DNA of 64,000 nt from Paragordius varius (lineage: Eukaryota > Nematomorpha): NCBI GenBank assembly GCA_964247055.1, contig OZ176050.1:15128001-15192000 (forward strand), read 5' to 3'. Under the pieces are notes generated by a model. The model was not told the origin of the DNA. It worked only from the letters and a program-made list of their open reading frames with translations, and did not search any database. The position numbers were made by a program, and so were the translations under genes. Positions within the stretch are counted from its first letter, which is position 1. Every line of letters starts with the position of its first letter. Below, one piece after another: positions 1-12,962 of this stretch.

Positions 1-33
1 TTTTTAATTCTTTTACTGTGTAACTTATTTTAG

Positions 34-3000
34 TTTTCGACGTTACACCTTTCAGACAACTTGGATGATGAGATTTCGTGGTTTTCACAAAAAGATTCCA
101 TGATTGAACGATTAGCGCTTTTCTGCCAAACTGAGTCTGAGGGAGTCCTTGAAACTCTAAATAAAGACATCACATATCAGGCTCAGCAAGAAGATGTAAA
201 TAATATGCTTTAGTTTTTTGAATATGTGTTTCATCTTTTTGCTAAATACGTTTTTATATATTCTATAAATACCATTTTTCAGTCAAAAGCAATATTTTTT
301 ACAAGCAAAGACAACTGAAATGTTGCATTTGTTTAGAAATTGTTGCTTTTGATTGAAAAATAGTATATATAAAACATGGGAAATAATATATAATTGTATC
401 TTGTAAAAAGTTATTTAATATGCCGCGTAAATTAAATATTGTTTTTTTTTATAATGTTTTTCCTATTTTTGGATAATAACGTCGTAAAATATAAAGACAA
501 GTATTTATTTTTAAACAAACTTATTTTTTTGAATGCAAAATATGGAATATGGATGTACATTGGTAACACAATCAATTATGTTTACTTACAATATCAATTA
601 AAAACTCTGTATATAGGAAGAAATAAGGTTTAAACAGTTAAAATTAAACGGACCAAACATAAAAGACAAATAATTATATATATATATAAGATAACTGAAC
701 TTTTTTTACCCTTAGTTCCTATATAAGGTATTTGATTATAAAAAAATGTAGAATTCATTGTGTTAGTAATATATATACATCTCTATTTCACACTTTGCCA
801 TTTTAAACAATGAATTTTATATATAAAAATCAAAATTTTAAAAGTTTGGTTGCCTTTTAGAATATAAATATTGTCCGTATATTTTTACGGCCATTATAAA
901 CTATATGTTTTATGAAAAATCAAGATTTAAAAAGTTGGATTGTCTTTTAGAACATAAATATTGTCCGTATATTTTTTGTTTTATGAAAAAATCAAGTTTT
1001 AAAAAGTTGGATTGTCTCATAGAACATAATTATTGTCCGTATATTTTTACGTTTTGTCCTTTGTCTCAATTTTAATTTTCTAATGTTATAGGATGATCCC
1101 GCTCAGGAACTTTTACAACAAATTGTTTCACAAACAAATCCTGAACACTCCAAACAAGAACAAGAACAGAATGGGCGGGAATTCGTTAAAGAAACGACAA
1201 AAATCGATTTATTCTCAAAATGTAAATTCTTTTTGAATCGTGAAACGCCGAGAGATGCCCTCACCTTCGTTATCAAGTATGTGAAATTTTAGAAACTTTT
1301 TTTTGTTATCAATCACACAGTTTAATGTTAAAATCTTTTACTAGGTGTTTGTCAACATTTTATGGCTATTTGGGGGGCAGTTTTATTTCCCAAGGCCATT
1401 TAAAATTCAAATATCTTAAAACTGAATTTTTAGCTTTGGGCTTAATTTTAAAATACGCTTTTCTTAGCCTTTTAAGCGCATGATTTTCAAAAAAGATGTA
1501 AAATTGTATATAAAATTCAAATCTTTTTTACCGCCATTTAATATTTTTTTGAATCCTGAATACAAAATGCCAATAAATGTAAATTATGGTTGAAATATAT
1601 AAAGAATTATCTTTAGAAAGATTTCACATTGCAATTTTTTAGCAAATTTTTGGTATTTTTCGATTTTAATATCAGCTGTTTGCTTCAATTGTGTTTTGAC
1701 CTGGACTCTATAATTTAGGACTCTTAGAATCCTATTTTGTTATCTAATTCGGGAGAGAATAGAGTTTGATTGGTTAATTAAATTTTAGCCAAAACAAGTT
1801 TTAAAACAGTAGTTAATTTACTATTTAAAATGTCATTGAGGACAAAAAAATAAAATGTTATGTGGTTTCAATTTTTAATTTTACACAATTAAATGAAAAT
1901 TTAATAATGCATTGATTAAAGTTAAATCATTAAATAAACAGGAAAATTATTAAATAAAAAGGAAAATGTCACGTGTAATGAATAATAACTATTATTTCCC
2001 GACTAAAATACTTATTATAAATTTTTTTAATCATTCATTAACTTTGAACTAAATGACAAAATTTCAATTTATGAATAAATAAACCTTTAACTTTCAATCG
2101 TTTTTACCTATAATCGATTGAACAATATTGTGAATTTGTTTTAGATGTTTTGGGGGTCAAGTGTCTTTGCCTTATGGGCCCGGATCTCATTTGTATTCGG
2201 AAGCTGATGAAAGCATAACACATCAGATCGTTGATCGAACAATCAAAGATTTCCCCTACAAAAACCGGTATTTTGCTTACGATTTAAAAAAGTACAAACT
2301 ATATCAACTCTTAAAGGAGTTGGTTACTTTGTTTTAGTGTGATTGAATAATTTACCAATTTATTGGTTTTTTCAAACTAAACTTTCATTTTTAACATTTA
2401 TTGTTCGCTAAATATAATTCATAATTAATTTCTTTTTTTATAAATCTTTTTGTTTTTCACGCATTATTAAAAGACGTCCAAAATGACATGTTTTGTTTGT
2501 TGGGAAATTATACTAGACTTAATCGATTTAACTTAAAAATTTAAATTACATAGACAAAACGTAAAAATATTTTTTCAAAAAACAACCATACTTTTTTATA
2601 AACCTTAATTTTTCCTCTATAAATTAATTTACAATTGTAAAATATATAATTGTGATTGTGGTAACAATTTACATCTTTCTTACTTTGCAATTTAAAACAA
2701 TAAGTTATAGTTATAAAAATAATTTAATAAATTACAGCAGTCTTAGAAAAAAATATTTGTCTTTATGTTTTTACCTTTTGTCCGTAAAATTTTAATTTTC
2801 ATTGTAACCAAAAGTAAATAAATTATTAAAAACGAGTTAAATAAAATGCATTTTTATATATATATGAAAAAAAACTAAAACTAAATAGAGTTTACATTCA
2901 ACCTCAATGGGTATTTGATTGCGTCAATTCGAATCAACTATTACCGACTGCCCCATACTTTGCTAATGTTAAGGAATTACCCGCTCATCTTTCCCCCTTT

Positions 3001-4083
3001 TATCATTTCACGTCGCCAGAAATAATCTCAAATAGCGATGAAAATGCCCTCAAAGATTTATCGGTAATAAATAAATTGCAGAACAAGTAACATTACTAAA
3101 GGCGAACGGTTTTAAACACGAATTTTTACAGTTAAACTAAAAAGACCAATATTTTTTATAAAGACAAACATTAACCACTTATGGGTTGCGAAATCAGGAA
3201 CAAAGATTTTGATACTCAATTATATAATAAATCCTAATCAGTTAGAAATTAAAGTAAATTCAAAGTTTTAAAAAGTAAACTATCTTTATAAGTAACAATC
3301 ATTCTCTCTCACATTGTTTTGTTGCCTCTCTCCCATGTGCGCGCACATAAATATTAATATAATTACTATGCATTTTATACAAGTTTTTTAGAGTAATGCT
3401 GTATGTATGATATATATGCAAATAATATAGACAAAAGACAAAAATGTTTTGAGGCGCAAACATGATGATATTGTATTTGCTAATAATGAAAATAAAGGCG
3501 AAACCAAAAAAACTACTCTTTCACAACTCAAAAAAATGAAAAGCGAGTCTGGACTCGTCGCTCCTCTCAAGAAGAACATGAAGCAAATGCTTGCACTCGA
3601 AGGAGAACGAGAAACTGAAAGGCTGAGAGAACTCATGATCCCTAAAAAACAGCGACGTCTTTACGCCAAAATGAAGCAAGTCGAAAAGTATCGACGCAAA
3701 GAGGTTTTACTCCTTAAACTTGAGTATTTTTATTTTTAAGGAAATTTTTAAACATATAATTGAAAATGACTAGATCATCCGAAATATTTTGTAATTTGAT
3801 AAAGTTTTTGCTCTTAAAATGTTGGAATATAGCGGTGTTTTGCTTTCTGTACAAAAATTAAAATATACTTATTATAATTTCATCAAAACTCATTAATATT
3901 AAAATAATATGTGAGCAAATCTGTAGATTTTAAAAGTTTTATTTGATCCCTTTTTGGCGACATTCAAAACCTTTTGAAAATAACTAATTCTATCAAAATA
4001 TATTTATATTCTTCATAATTTTCTATATTTTTTGAAAGGTTGAAACTTTGAGAGCCAAGAAACGCAAATTATCCAAAATGTGA
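34..4083 (+). CDS. PES1: Pescadillo homolog (3' part; N-terminus outside window)
   Basis: Six exons are read: 34-195, 1092-1276, 2145-2267, 2889-3063, 3431-3703 and 4039-4083 (TGA 4081-4083). Phases agree and give 320 residues. Pescadillo is the BRCT-domain nucleolar protein of the PeBoW complex, needed for 27S/32S pre-rRNA processing and 60S assembly. The BRCT domain spans exons 2-4: [20 protein letters not shown], then [21 protein letters not shown], and [12 protein letters not shown] with the conserved W, then LPTAPYF and LSPF. Exon 5 is the basic, coiled C-terminal part ([20 protein letters not shown], matching the family KRLAxMMxxKKxxxLYxK pattern). Exon 6 ends [10 protein letters not shown], a short basic tail. 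Acidic spacer between BRCT and tail is much shorter than in human. The Pescadillo N-terminal domain must lie before base 1. Identification is firm; the last two acceptors are weak in pyrimidines. Confidence 0.93.
636..1090. mobile_element. MITE-A, degenerate copy in PES1 intron
   Basis: Left repeat resembles CAGTTAAAATTAAACGGACC; the right arm (TTGTCCGTATATTTTTACG block) is present three times, at about 850-885, 920-975 and 990-1050. The right end abuts the acceptor of the exon at 1092. Confidence 0.55.
2530..2806. mobile_element. MITE-A copy in PES1 intron
   Basis: Inverted arms with GACAAAACGTAAAAATATT on the left and the complementary ATTTGTCTTTATGTTTTTAC then TTTTGTCCGT on the right, about 277 bp. 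Terminal bases are eroded. Confidence 0.65.
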
Positions 4084-4110
4084 ATGGTGGCAAGGAAAAC
4101 AAAGGATTAT

Positions 4111-4116
4111 AATAAA
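4111..4116 (+). promoter_or_regulatory. PES1 polyadenylation signal
   Basis: AATAAA 27 bases after the PES1 stop codon, the first such hexamer downstream; inferred poly(A) signal. Confidence 0.55.
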
Positions 4117-5402
4117 ACTTTATTGACAAAAATAAATAAATAAATAAGTAAGATTGCAATATCGTATAAAATTATTATTTTGGGTTGATTGAGTTGTATA
4201 CCAAACAATGTAGTTTGCGATATTCTTCCAACTAAAAAAAAGTTATGGAATGAAAAAAAAAGCAAAATCTTACTATTAAATTGTATTCCAACAAAATTTT
4301 TGACATTTGACACTTCTCTACGGCATATGTTTTGAGTTGAAGTCTGGAGACAGAGCATAATATATCCAATTCAGTCTTTAGATTTCTTTGCACACATAAA
4401 ATTTATTTTGTTAGCGATTTAAAATATAAAATTGATTTATGATATTGGGCAAAATTATATGGATTCTATAAGTAGACGATGTTTTTTCTTGAAAAATATC
4501 AATTCAAACCCCTGAAATTTCCAAGGGTCTAATGTGTTTTTGGTTTTTTTTATTGCCAAAAAACGGAAAATATATAAAATATAGTTAAAAAATAAATTTA
4601 ATGAATTTATAATGCATTTGAATGTATGAAGCAAACTTAATTTTTAACTGTTTTATTATTTAATATTTTGGAATTTACAATGTTAATAAGATTTTTTATT
4701 TACACAATGTCAAATATAAAAAACAAAATAAATATTTTGCTAAATATATTAAAAACCGCAATTTTTACCTTTATTTATTAAAATATCCGAAATTAAATAT
4801 TATAATAATTAACAATGCAAAACGTAAAAAACAAAAACCATCTAAAATCTATAGAAATTTCACAAACTTATATATATTTACCTGTGTTTTTTTATTTATT
4901 ATTAGAAACTAATATGTATAATTGAAAATTATATTTTACCAAAACGTTTCATATAAATAAAATTACTTTAATTTTGTTATGGAGTCGGATGTCAGAGAAT
5001 TGAATAGTTGATTAATTGCATTTATATAATTTTGGGAGTCGTTTATGTTGTCGTAAGCTTTAAAATAAATAAATATATCAAACTTTCTAATACTAATTCT
5101 TTCTTTAAAACATCAAAATGATCAAACACTCCGCCATCCTTGTCAGAAACTAATATATTAAAAAAACGAAAATACCAATATCCAAAAAATATATTAGATA
5201 CTCCGGTAAATTATCATATGCATGAAATATTTTTACAATAGTATCAGTTATCTTATTGTTAAAAAATTATTAAACTGGTTTCTTTATTTTGCAATCCGAA
5301 TGTTCCAATAGATTTTCAATATCCTGAACGTCTTTTTCGAAACAGGCTAAACTTTTTTCAATATCCATGCGTGTTTTAATACATTCATAAATTATTTTTG
5401 AC
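4117..5402. repeat. PES1-OLA1 intergenic DNA with diverged foldback-arm copy
   Basis: No gene is visible. Roughly 4560-4990 resembles the inner right arm of the foldback element at 57662-59573: the same order of an AAAAACCGCAATTTTTACC-like block, an AAAACAAAAACCAT-like block, and an ACCTGTGTTTT-like block. It is a diverged fragment without clear ends. The remainder is AT-rich with short ORFs only, and should contain the OLA1 promoter, which I cannot define. Confidence 0.4.
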
Positions 5403-8400
5403 ATGACGAAAGACAAGGAAAATCAAAATCAACCATTACCCTTGATTGGAAGATTTGGAACTTCATTAAAAATTGGAATCTTAGGTCTTCCTAATGTGGG
5501 AAAATCAACTTTGTTTAATGTTTTAACCAAAAGTCAAGTTGCGGCAGAAAATTATCCATTTTGTACCATAAACCCCAATGAAGCCAGAGTAAATAACTTA
5601 TAATTTTAGAGGTTCCTGTGCCAGATTCTCGTTTCGATAAGCTTTGTGAAATTTATAAACCAATCAGCAAAGTTCCGGCATTTTTAACTGTCCTTGATAT
5701 CGCCGGATTAGTTAAAGGTTATAATATAATAAAATACTAATATAAATGTTTATTAATGAAGAATTATAAATAAGCCAGCGTATACATGAATTTAACACTT
5801 TTTATCCCATTTGAGGCAGTTTAATTCAAATTGATTTTAAATTTAATTATTTTGTAAGTATTTCATGGGCTTTTATAAATATAATTTTTTTACATTTAAG
5901 CAAATAATATCACTATTTTATAATTTATCGCTTATACAATAGGCAAATAAATGTATATAAATTGTTAAAATGTAAATTATTAGGTAAAAATTTAATAAAA
6001 TCAAAATTAAAGATAAAAATATAAAAAGACAACCATATAAATATTGATATTTCCAATACCGGGATTACAATTTTAAAATATCTGTTTTTTTTCTGGTTTG
6101 TTAGTATAATCATTTATTGTGTTATACATGAATGTTTTCCACACTTATTTTTTAAGAGTTGCATTACTATACCATTTACAATTCAAAATGTTTTTTAAGA
6201 TTAAGAACACCTATATTTTTTTATATTTTTTGCAAATAAAAGTTTTAAATTAAAATAATACTGAAAAATAATAATGAGTTATATTAGTTTTAAAAAATAA
6301 AAATTATTTTTAGGGTGAATTTAAATTTTTCGAGGGTGATTTTAACTGTAAATAATATATTAGATACCTAACCCTTCATAAAATTATAATAGATTGTTTT
6401 TATGTAAATTTAAGTTATTTATTTGCTAATTTTGGGCAGACTTTGTATGCAAAAACATTAGTTTATTTAAACAAAATTATTTTTTATATAAAAAAAGTGT
6501 AAAATGTTAAATTTAATTAAATTTTAATCATTTATATTAAGACTTTTATGTTTTAAACGGTTAACCACATTTTGTTTGGTTTAATTACAATATTTGTGGT
6601 AATGATGACTATATTTTTAAGCAGCGGTCAGACCGGTTTTAATATTATGACTGACCAGTACAAAAATTTGTTCTGATTCGCTATTTTAGATTTATTTTTG
6701 CTTACATTGCTTTTAAAAGAAATTTTTATCAATTGAGTTTTTAAGTTTTGTTTTATTCCAATTTTAACCATGTATTGTTATGTGTTGTATCGAATTTGAT
6801 TTTCTAGGCGCCTCAACGGGACAAGGATTAGGAAATGCGTTTCTTTCCAATCTTTCTGCGTGCGACGCCATTTTCCACGTCGTCCGCTGTTTTGCAGACG
6901 ACACTGTCGTCCATGTTGAAGGTAACGTGGATCCGGCACGTGATCTCGAAATCATCTCTGAGGAATTACGTCTCAAAGACATAGAATTTATCAATAAACG
7001 GTATAATATGGAAAGGCATGCGTTTTAAAACCATTTGACATAATGTTTGTCCTTTTGAAAGCGTAAATTGATTTTAATTACAAAAACTAAATAGAAAGAA
7101 TTTACCTTATCTTTAATTAATTAAATATTTAAAATATTAGTCTCCTATTACATTATTTTGTAATTTTTAATTTGAACAGTATATAAATTGCTTTTTGTAT
7201 TACAAAAAAAGTGTTTATAAGGACAAAACTTAGTGTGTTATTAATTTTTGAGCCTAAATTAAACTTATTTTTTTGACCTATATTGCAATTGTGGAATATA
7301 ATATAAGATTGAGTATGTTGGTGATTGAGAATTCTGTTCCTTATTACATAACCAAAAACGATACTTTTTATATAAAAAAATACGGTAAAAATTTGTCTTT
7401 AAAAATTATAATGTTTGTGTTTATAATTAATTATCAATTTACATTTCCATTTTTTTCATTTTTGGAATTACAAAACGAACACAATTTTCTTTTTTTCGAA
7501 ATACAGTAAAAATTGAAAATTTAAAAATATAAAGATTTTTTTCTAAAAGACAACCATATTTTTAATCTATTTAGTTACAATTGTAAAATATAGAATCAAT
7601 TGTGTTATATATATATACCACTATTTCACACTTTGCCATTTAAAACAATAAGTTATATTGTAATATATCACGATTTATTAAGTATGGCTGTCTTTTAGAA
7701 ATAAAAAAATTTGTTTTTATATTTTAACATTTTGTCCGTAAAAATTTAATTTTTTTACTGTATTCTTTCGTAATTTTTAATTTTTGATTTCATATGTAGG
7801 ATCGAGGGAATGGAAAAAATTTGTCTTTATATTTTTACGATTTTGTCCGTAAAAATTTAATTTATATGTGGCTGTCTTTTAGACGTAAAAAAATTTGTTT
7901 TTATATTTTTACGTTTTGTCCGTAAAAATTTAATTTATTTTACTGTATTCTTTCGTAATTTTTAATTTATTTCATATGTATGTAGGATTGAGGGAATGGA
8001 AAAAACTGTGAATCGCGGGAGCACAACAAACCCCGAACTTAAAAAACAAAAGGAAGAATTCGATATTCTTTGCAAACTGAGGGACATTTTACAAAAAGAC
8101 GCTAAACATTTACGACTCTTCAAAACTGATTGGACTGAAAAGGAAATTGATGTAATTGCAACCAAAACACAAAATTTTTTTTTTCCTTTAAATAGACCGT
8201 TTTGTACTTTAACACTTTTGATGATTTTCATAAAGATAAGTTATTGTTTTATATAAATGTCAAACATACGTTTTTAATTGATTTTACCTTATTTTTAATT
8301 GTTTACAATAAATAGGCTGTTATTATATTAAGGCTTAGAAAAGTATGGGGTAGTTTTTTGAAATAAAATATTTGTTTTTATATATATACGTTTTGTCCGT

Positions 8401-11400
8401 CCATATAATTTCATTTTTTACTCTTGTTTATATTTAAAATTCCACGGTCAGTATCTGAATTCTTTCTGTATTTTCCTAAATGAATTAGATTCTGAATAAA
8501 CACCTGTTTCTGACAGCTAAACCAGTGATTTATCTGTTGAATATGTCAAGTTCAGATTATACGCAAAAGAAAACGACCAAGAATGTCGCAAAAGCTGTTA
8601 AATGGATTAAAAGCAATGACACCCCGACTGCCATCATTATTCCATTTAGCGCGCAGTTTGAGGCACAATATTTCGAAACGCATTCTTCACAAGGTTATTA
8701 ACTTATTTAGACAAAACTTAAATATATAAATACAAATGTTTTGATTTTGATTTTTTTTAATAAATGAATTGCAAAGTATGGAATAGTAATGTATATTGGG
8801 AACACAATCAATTAATTAAGTATATAAATATTGTAATCTAATAATTTATGTTGGAAAAATCAAGGTATATAAAGTATTGTTTTTGAAACGTATTCTTCAC
8901 AAGGTTATTAACTTATTTTAGACAAAACTTAAATATATAAATACAAATGTTTTGATTTTGTTTTTTTAATAAATGAATTGCAAAGTATGGAATAGTAATA
9001 TATATTGGGAACACATAATCAATTAATTATGTATATAACTATTGTAATCTAATAATTTATGTTGGAAAAATCAAGGTATATAAAGTATGGTTTTCGAAAC
9101 GTATTCTTCACAAGGTTAATCTTACTAACTTAGTTTTACAGTAAAAACTGGAATATAAAAAAGATATTTTTGCGGGTGTGAATTTTATTTTTATAAGGAA
9201 TAACTTAATATTTTAAATTGCCGAGTATGTAATAGAAGTATATATTAGGAACACAATCAATTAATTATGTATAATTGTATTCTAATAATTTATGTAGGAA
9301 AATAAAGGTATATAAAGTATGGTTGATGCCTTTTGAAAAGGAATATTTGTCTTTTGTTTTTAGGTTCTGACCAAATAATTTTAATTTTTACTGTAACTTT
9401 AACAGTAAAATTAGATTGGATTTATACCGACATGCAAAACTTAAGCTTTTTTTTCTCAAATACAACCAACCATACTTTCATAATATTGAATTGTTTTAGG
9501 TTGCAAAATAAGAAATAGAGATGTATATTGGTAATACACTTAATTATATATTTTAAAAGCGTAATTACAAAGTTTCAACACATAGGGCTGTTTCATTATT
9601 TGCTTTTAGTTTTACGTCTTTTTATTCAATTTTCATTGTGTTATCGGGACATATCGTAATAAAATTTAATCAAGAACTGACTTTTGGGTGATAAAATTGT
9701 TTCAATAGTTTTTATAACTACTTAGCAGCAGCATACAATAATATTTATCTTTTTTTTCTTAGATGTTGAAAACGGACTTAGAGGCCTTCAATTAAATTCC
9801 TCATCTCAGAATGAAACTCCAGCAGTAGAAACTGAAAGTGAAAGTGTTAGTGTCTTACCCAAAATAATTGTGACGGGGTTTCGGGCTCTCCATCTCCAAT
9901 ACTTTTTCACAGCTGGTCCGGATGAGGTTAAGGCTTGGGTCGTGTCCGAAGGCACAAAAGCTCCTTCCGCCGCGGGAAAGATTCACACGGCTATGGAAAA
10001 GGGGTTCATTATGGCTGAAGTCATGTCTTACGATGATTTCATCTCACACCAAGGCTCTGAACTCGCCGTCAAAGCTGCTGGAAAGTATCGACAACAGGTG
10101 CAAATATTTGCTTTCTTTATAAAAATGAAATTTTCCCCAAAGATAATCATATTTTATTAAAAGACAGGATTATTATTTTTTTATAATTTAAAAGACATGC
10201 ATTATTATAATTTTTTAAAAAATGAAATTTTACATAAAGTCAACCATATTTTTTTAAAAGACAAGCATTATTTTTTTAATATTATAAAACGGTTGGAAAG
10301 TATAGACAACAGGTACAAATATTTGCTTTTACCAAAAAATGAAATTTTACATAAAGACAACCATATTTTTCCAAAAGACAAGCATTATTATTTTATAATT
10401 TTTTTTGTAATAATATAAAAGACAAGCATTTTATTATTTTTTTAATATTATTTTTTATACTAAAAGACCATTATTATTATTATTTTTTTGAAAATTATAT
10501 TTCACAAGACAATCATTATTGTTATTATTTTTTTTAATAATTTAAATGGCAAGCATTATTATTTTATAATTTTTTTTAATAATTTAAAAGTCAACCATAT
10601 TTTTAAAATTTGATTTTATTAAATATTATTTATCGTTTTGCGTTTCGGTTATCAAAAAAATAGAAATGTAAATTGTTCACATATATTCAATTTTATATTT
10701 CAAAATTGCAATTAAATAGTATATGTAGGAAAAATCAATTGAACAAGTTTGGTTGTCCTTTGTAAAATTTTGTCTTTTGTGTTTTTCTGTATAATATTAA
10801 ATTTTACTGTATTTTATTAAAAAAGGCGAATGCAACATTACTTTTTAACTCTTTTCCTTTAAATATAGTTTACATCGTTTAGTGTGCATTATAGTTTAAT
10901 CACAGGTAATCTTGACCTACGGTTTTTATTGCTTTTGAAATTTAATGTTAGACTACCACTCTATTTTGTTAAATACCGAGAGTTGGGGCGATAGATTATA
11001 ATATATACACATATTGAATTAAAAATATTCTACAGATCTGATATTTGAAAAAACACTAATATAAAATGTTTAAATTTAATATATTTATTATTTTGTTCAT
11101 TGTGAGTGTTTTATACCTACAAACTTGTGTTTGGAAGGGTGTTTCTAACTTTCGTTTATAATTACCCAGGGATTAAAATATAAATCAGGGATCGAAATAT
11201 CCTATGATGACAGGGGTGGTTAGCAATATCATTTATAAAAGTTGAAAATTGTATATGATTTTTATTAATTAATGCTATTCAAAACTATAGAATTTAATAT
11301 GGCCAACAAATTATATATTTTTCTTTTTATTATTTCCAGGGTCGGAATTACGTGGTTCAAGATGGAGATATAATCTATTTTAAATTCAACGCGGGCGCTG

Positions 11401-11429
11401 GCTTGACTGCCTCAAAGGACAAAAAATAG
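5403..11429 (+). CDS. OLA1: Obg-like ATPase 1 (YchF family), complete
   Basis: Seven exons: 5403-5588, 5612-5717, 6808-7000, 7986-8151, 8489-8693, 9763-10097, 11340-11429 (TAG 11427-11429); 426 residues against 396 in human. OLA1/YchF is a ribosome-associated P-loop ATPase. Visible motifs: P-loop GLPNVGKST at residues 28-36; switch region [14 protein letters not shown]3 motif DIAG at 91-94; the usual NKxD is replaced by NMSS in YLLNMSSSD, as the ATP-preferring YchF members lack a standard NKxD; helical insert over exons 4-5 (EYD-like [22 protein letters not shown]); C-terminal TGS domain ([34 protein letters not shown], ending [21 protein letters not shown]). Exon 2 uses an acceptor reading TTTTAGAG, needed to keep frame. 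The extra length is an acidic linker in exon 6 ([17 protein letters not shown]). First ATG gives the family N-terminus. Introns 3-6 are swollen by MITEs and by local duplications of exon edges. Confidence 0.96.
6167..6362. mobile_element. MITE-B copy in OLA1 intron 2
   Basis: Left end TATACCATTTACAATTCAAA and right end with AGGGTGAATTTAAAT, matching the better copy at 18191-18405. Confidence 0.5.
7504..7760. mobile_element. MITE-A copy in OLA1 intron 3, right arm duplicated
   Basis: Starts CAGTAAAAATTGAAAATTTA and ends TTTTTTACTG, flanked by TA on both sides. The right arm plus downstream sequence is repeated at about 7820-7945. Confidence 0.75.
7791..7819 (+). repeat. Duplicate of OLA1 exon 4 start with its acceptor
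   Basis: CATATGTAGGATCGAGGG and GAATGGAAAAAA repeat the true acceptor and first bases of exon 4 (7977-8003) with one substitution, about 185 bp upstream. Part of a tandem duplication that includes the MITE-A right arm. Confidence 0.75.
8881..9118 (+). repeat. Duplicates of OLA1 exon 5 end with its donor
   Basis: The exon 5 end TTTCGAAACGCATTCTTCAC and donor AAGGTTATTAAC (8672-8702) recur at 8881-8912 and again, shortened, at about 9093-9118; the unit is about 212 bp and includes the first 190 bp of the intron. Confidence 0.8.
9139..9393. mobile_element. MITE-A copy in OLA1 intron 5
   Basis: Starts CAGTAAAAACTGG and ends AATTTTTACTG, flanked by TA at both ends; internal sequence matches the family (ACACAATCAATTAATTATG core). 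Confidence 0.7.
10140..10620. repeat. Tandem array of MITE-A arm pieces in OLA1 intron 6
   Basis: An irregular tandem run of units reading about AAAAGACAAGCATTATTATT, with spacing of roughly 40-90 bp. It appears to have grown from the AAAAGACAACCATA segment of the MITE-A arm. Confidence 0.6.
10290..10400 (+). repeat. Duplicate of OLA1 exon 6 end with its donor
   Basis: GGAAAGTATAGACAACAGGT followed by ACAAATATTTGCTTT repeats the true exon 6 end and donor (10080-10116) about 214 bp downstream, with an intact GT. Confidence 0.8.
10660..10812. mobile_element. MITE-A right-half fragment in OLA1 intron 6
   Basis: Matches the core and right arm (AAGTTTGGTTGTCCTTTG, TTGTCTTTTGTG, ending TAAATTTTACTGTA). 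Left arm is missing or replaced by the tandem array before it. Confidence 0.5.
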
Positions 11430-11451
11430 ACATTAATCAACAAATGCAATC

Positions 11452-11457
11452 AATAAA
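11452..11457 (+). promoter_or_regulatory. OLA1 polyadenylation signal
   Basis: AATAAA 23 bases after the OLA1 stop codon, at the expected spacing for a very short 3' UTR. Confidence 0.6.
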
Positions 11458-12888
11458 TTTTTTACATTAAATTTGTTTTTTACTATCATTTTATTTTTCA
11501 CAAATAGAATCAAATGAAAAGGTCCTTTTCAGATAGCGTTTAAGCGGCGAAAAGGGGAAGGGACTATTGCATTAGAAAATTTATAAAATGTTTTTTTAGC
11601 AAATAATTCGCGTTTTAACTGAAAGTTGTTTTTTAAGAAAAGAGCTGATTATAATTTAAATATACATATATGGGTTGTTGGGTAAATTTAGCGGATACCT
11701 TATTGAAAAATTAATCGGACAGGCCAGAGAATAAGCATCAAGAACAAATATTAAAATTACATCTATACGTATAACTAAATATTGCTCATAAAAATATTCA
11801 TAAGATAAGGGCAACAAGATTCGTCAACCCCTATTTCATCCGATATTAATAAAATCCAAATCCCATGTGTGGATTGGGATTGTGTGTAGCAATAGTTTTT
11901 TTTACCAAACATTCCCGAATAATATAATAAAATAGTCTGCAAAAGCTAGAGTTTTTTGAGCTGTTAAGAGATTCAACTTGTGTCAATTTAACAGACCTAA
12001 TGAGCAATCCACATATAAATAGAAATTCTTCGATACGGGTGAACAAAAACATCTAGATACAGAAGGTATCATTGAAAGTTTTTATCGTTTGATGGTTCTA
12101 GGTAGTAGATTTATATGAGAGGGAGCTCTGATAAATAATTGTATTGGTTAAATTAGGTGTGTTAGATGCAGATTTCCGCGCCTAATTACCAATCAAGCAT
12201 ATTTCTCGTATAAAACTTTACGTCACCTTACAACGGGTAAATAGCAAACAACACGTAAAAATACCCAAGCATTCGCCAACCATGAGTGAATTGAAGTATT
12301 TTTTCGACCTAAGGAGCACATTGCGAATCGATATAAGATCTAAAGTTATTTATTAAAAAATTAACGGGGTCGTTCTGACAACGAGCCTACTGCCAAAGCC
12401 AGCCTTTCTAAATTTTTATCAGTAGGAATATCAAAACATTGTTTTAAGAGAGGATTACACTCACAACTAATAGATAATAATATTAAAACCAACCAAATTC
12501 TACTCCAAAAGATGTATCTCGGAATTGCCCAGACACAGCTAGAACATATTAAAGGCCAAATACAGACTGGTCAGTTTTCAAACATTTCAGTCCAATGAAA
12601 TATTGTAACTTTAATAATTTATATTTATTTAAGTATACCTATCAAAATATCTATTAATTGATCAAACTGTAACGATTCGTTCGTTATGAAATTTGAAATC
12701 GAGTTCATATATGAAACGGAGTAGTATTATATTTTAACCCGCTCAGCTATTTTTAAAGTTTTAAATGTTTTGGTGCAGAAGTTTTAACCCCTTACATGAT
12801 AAAAAATCTCATAATATTTTGTGGATTTAGATTTAATACCGGATATTTATTTTCTTATACTATATCATATAAATGATAAATTTGCATT
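11458..12888. other. Convergent intergenic region OLA1/UBE3C, nothing recognised
   Basis: This lies between the 3' ends of two convergent genes. It has a higher GC patch around 12360-12600, but all six frames are broken by stops within about 70 codons, and I see no recognisable domain, terminal repeat or RNA. It may hold an old, unrecognised repeat. Confidence 0.4.
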
Positions 12889-12894
12889 TTTATT
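12889..12894 (-). promoter_or_regulatory. UBE3C polyadenylation signal
   Basis: Minus-strand AATAAA about 70 bases after the UBE3C stop codon. Confidence 0.55.
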
Positions 12895-12962
12895 TAGCTA
12901 GTTGTATAATTTAATTATAAACACTCTTTCCAACCCATATATATCTCAAACCAGCGATGTCT

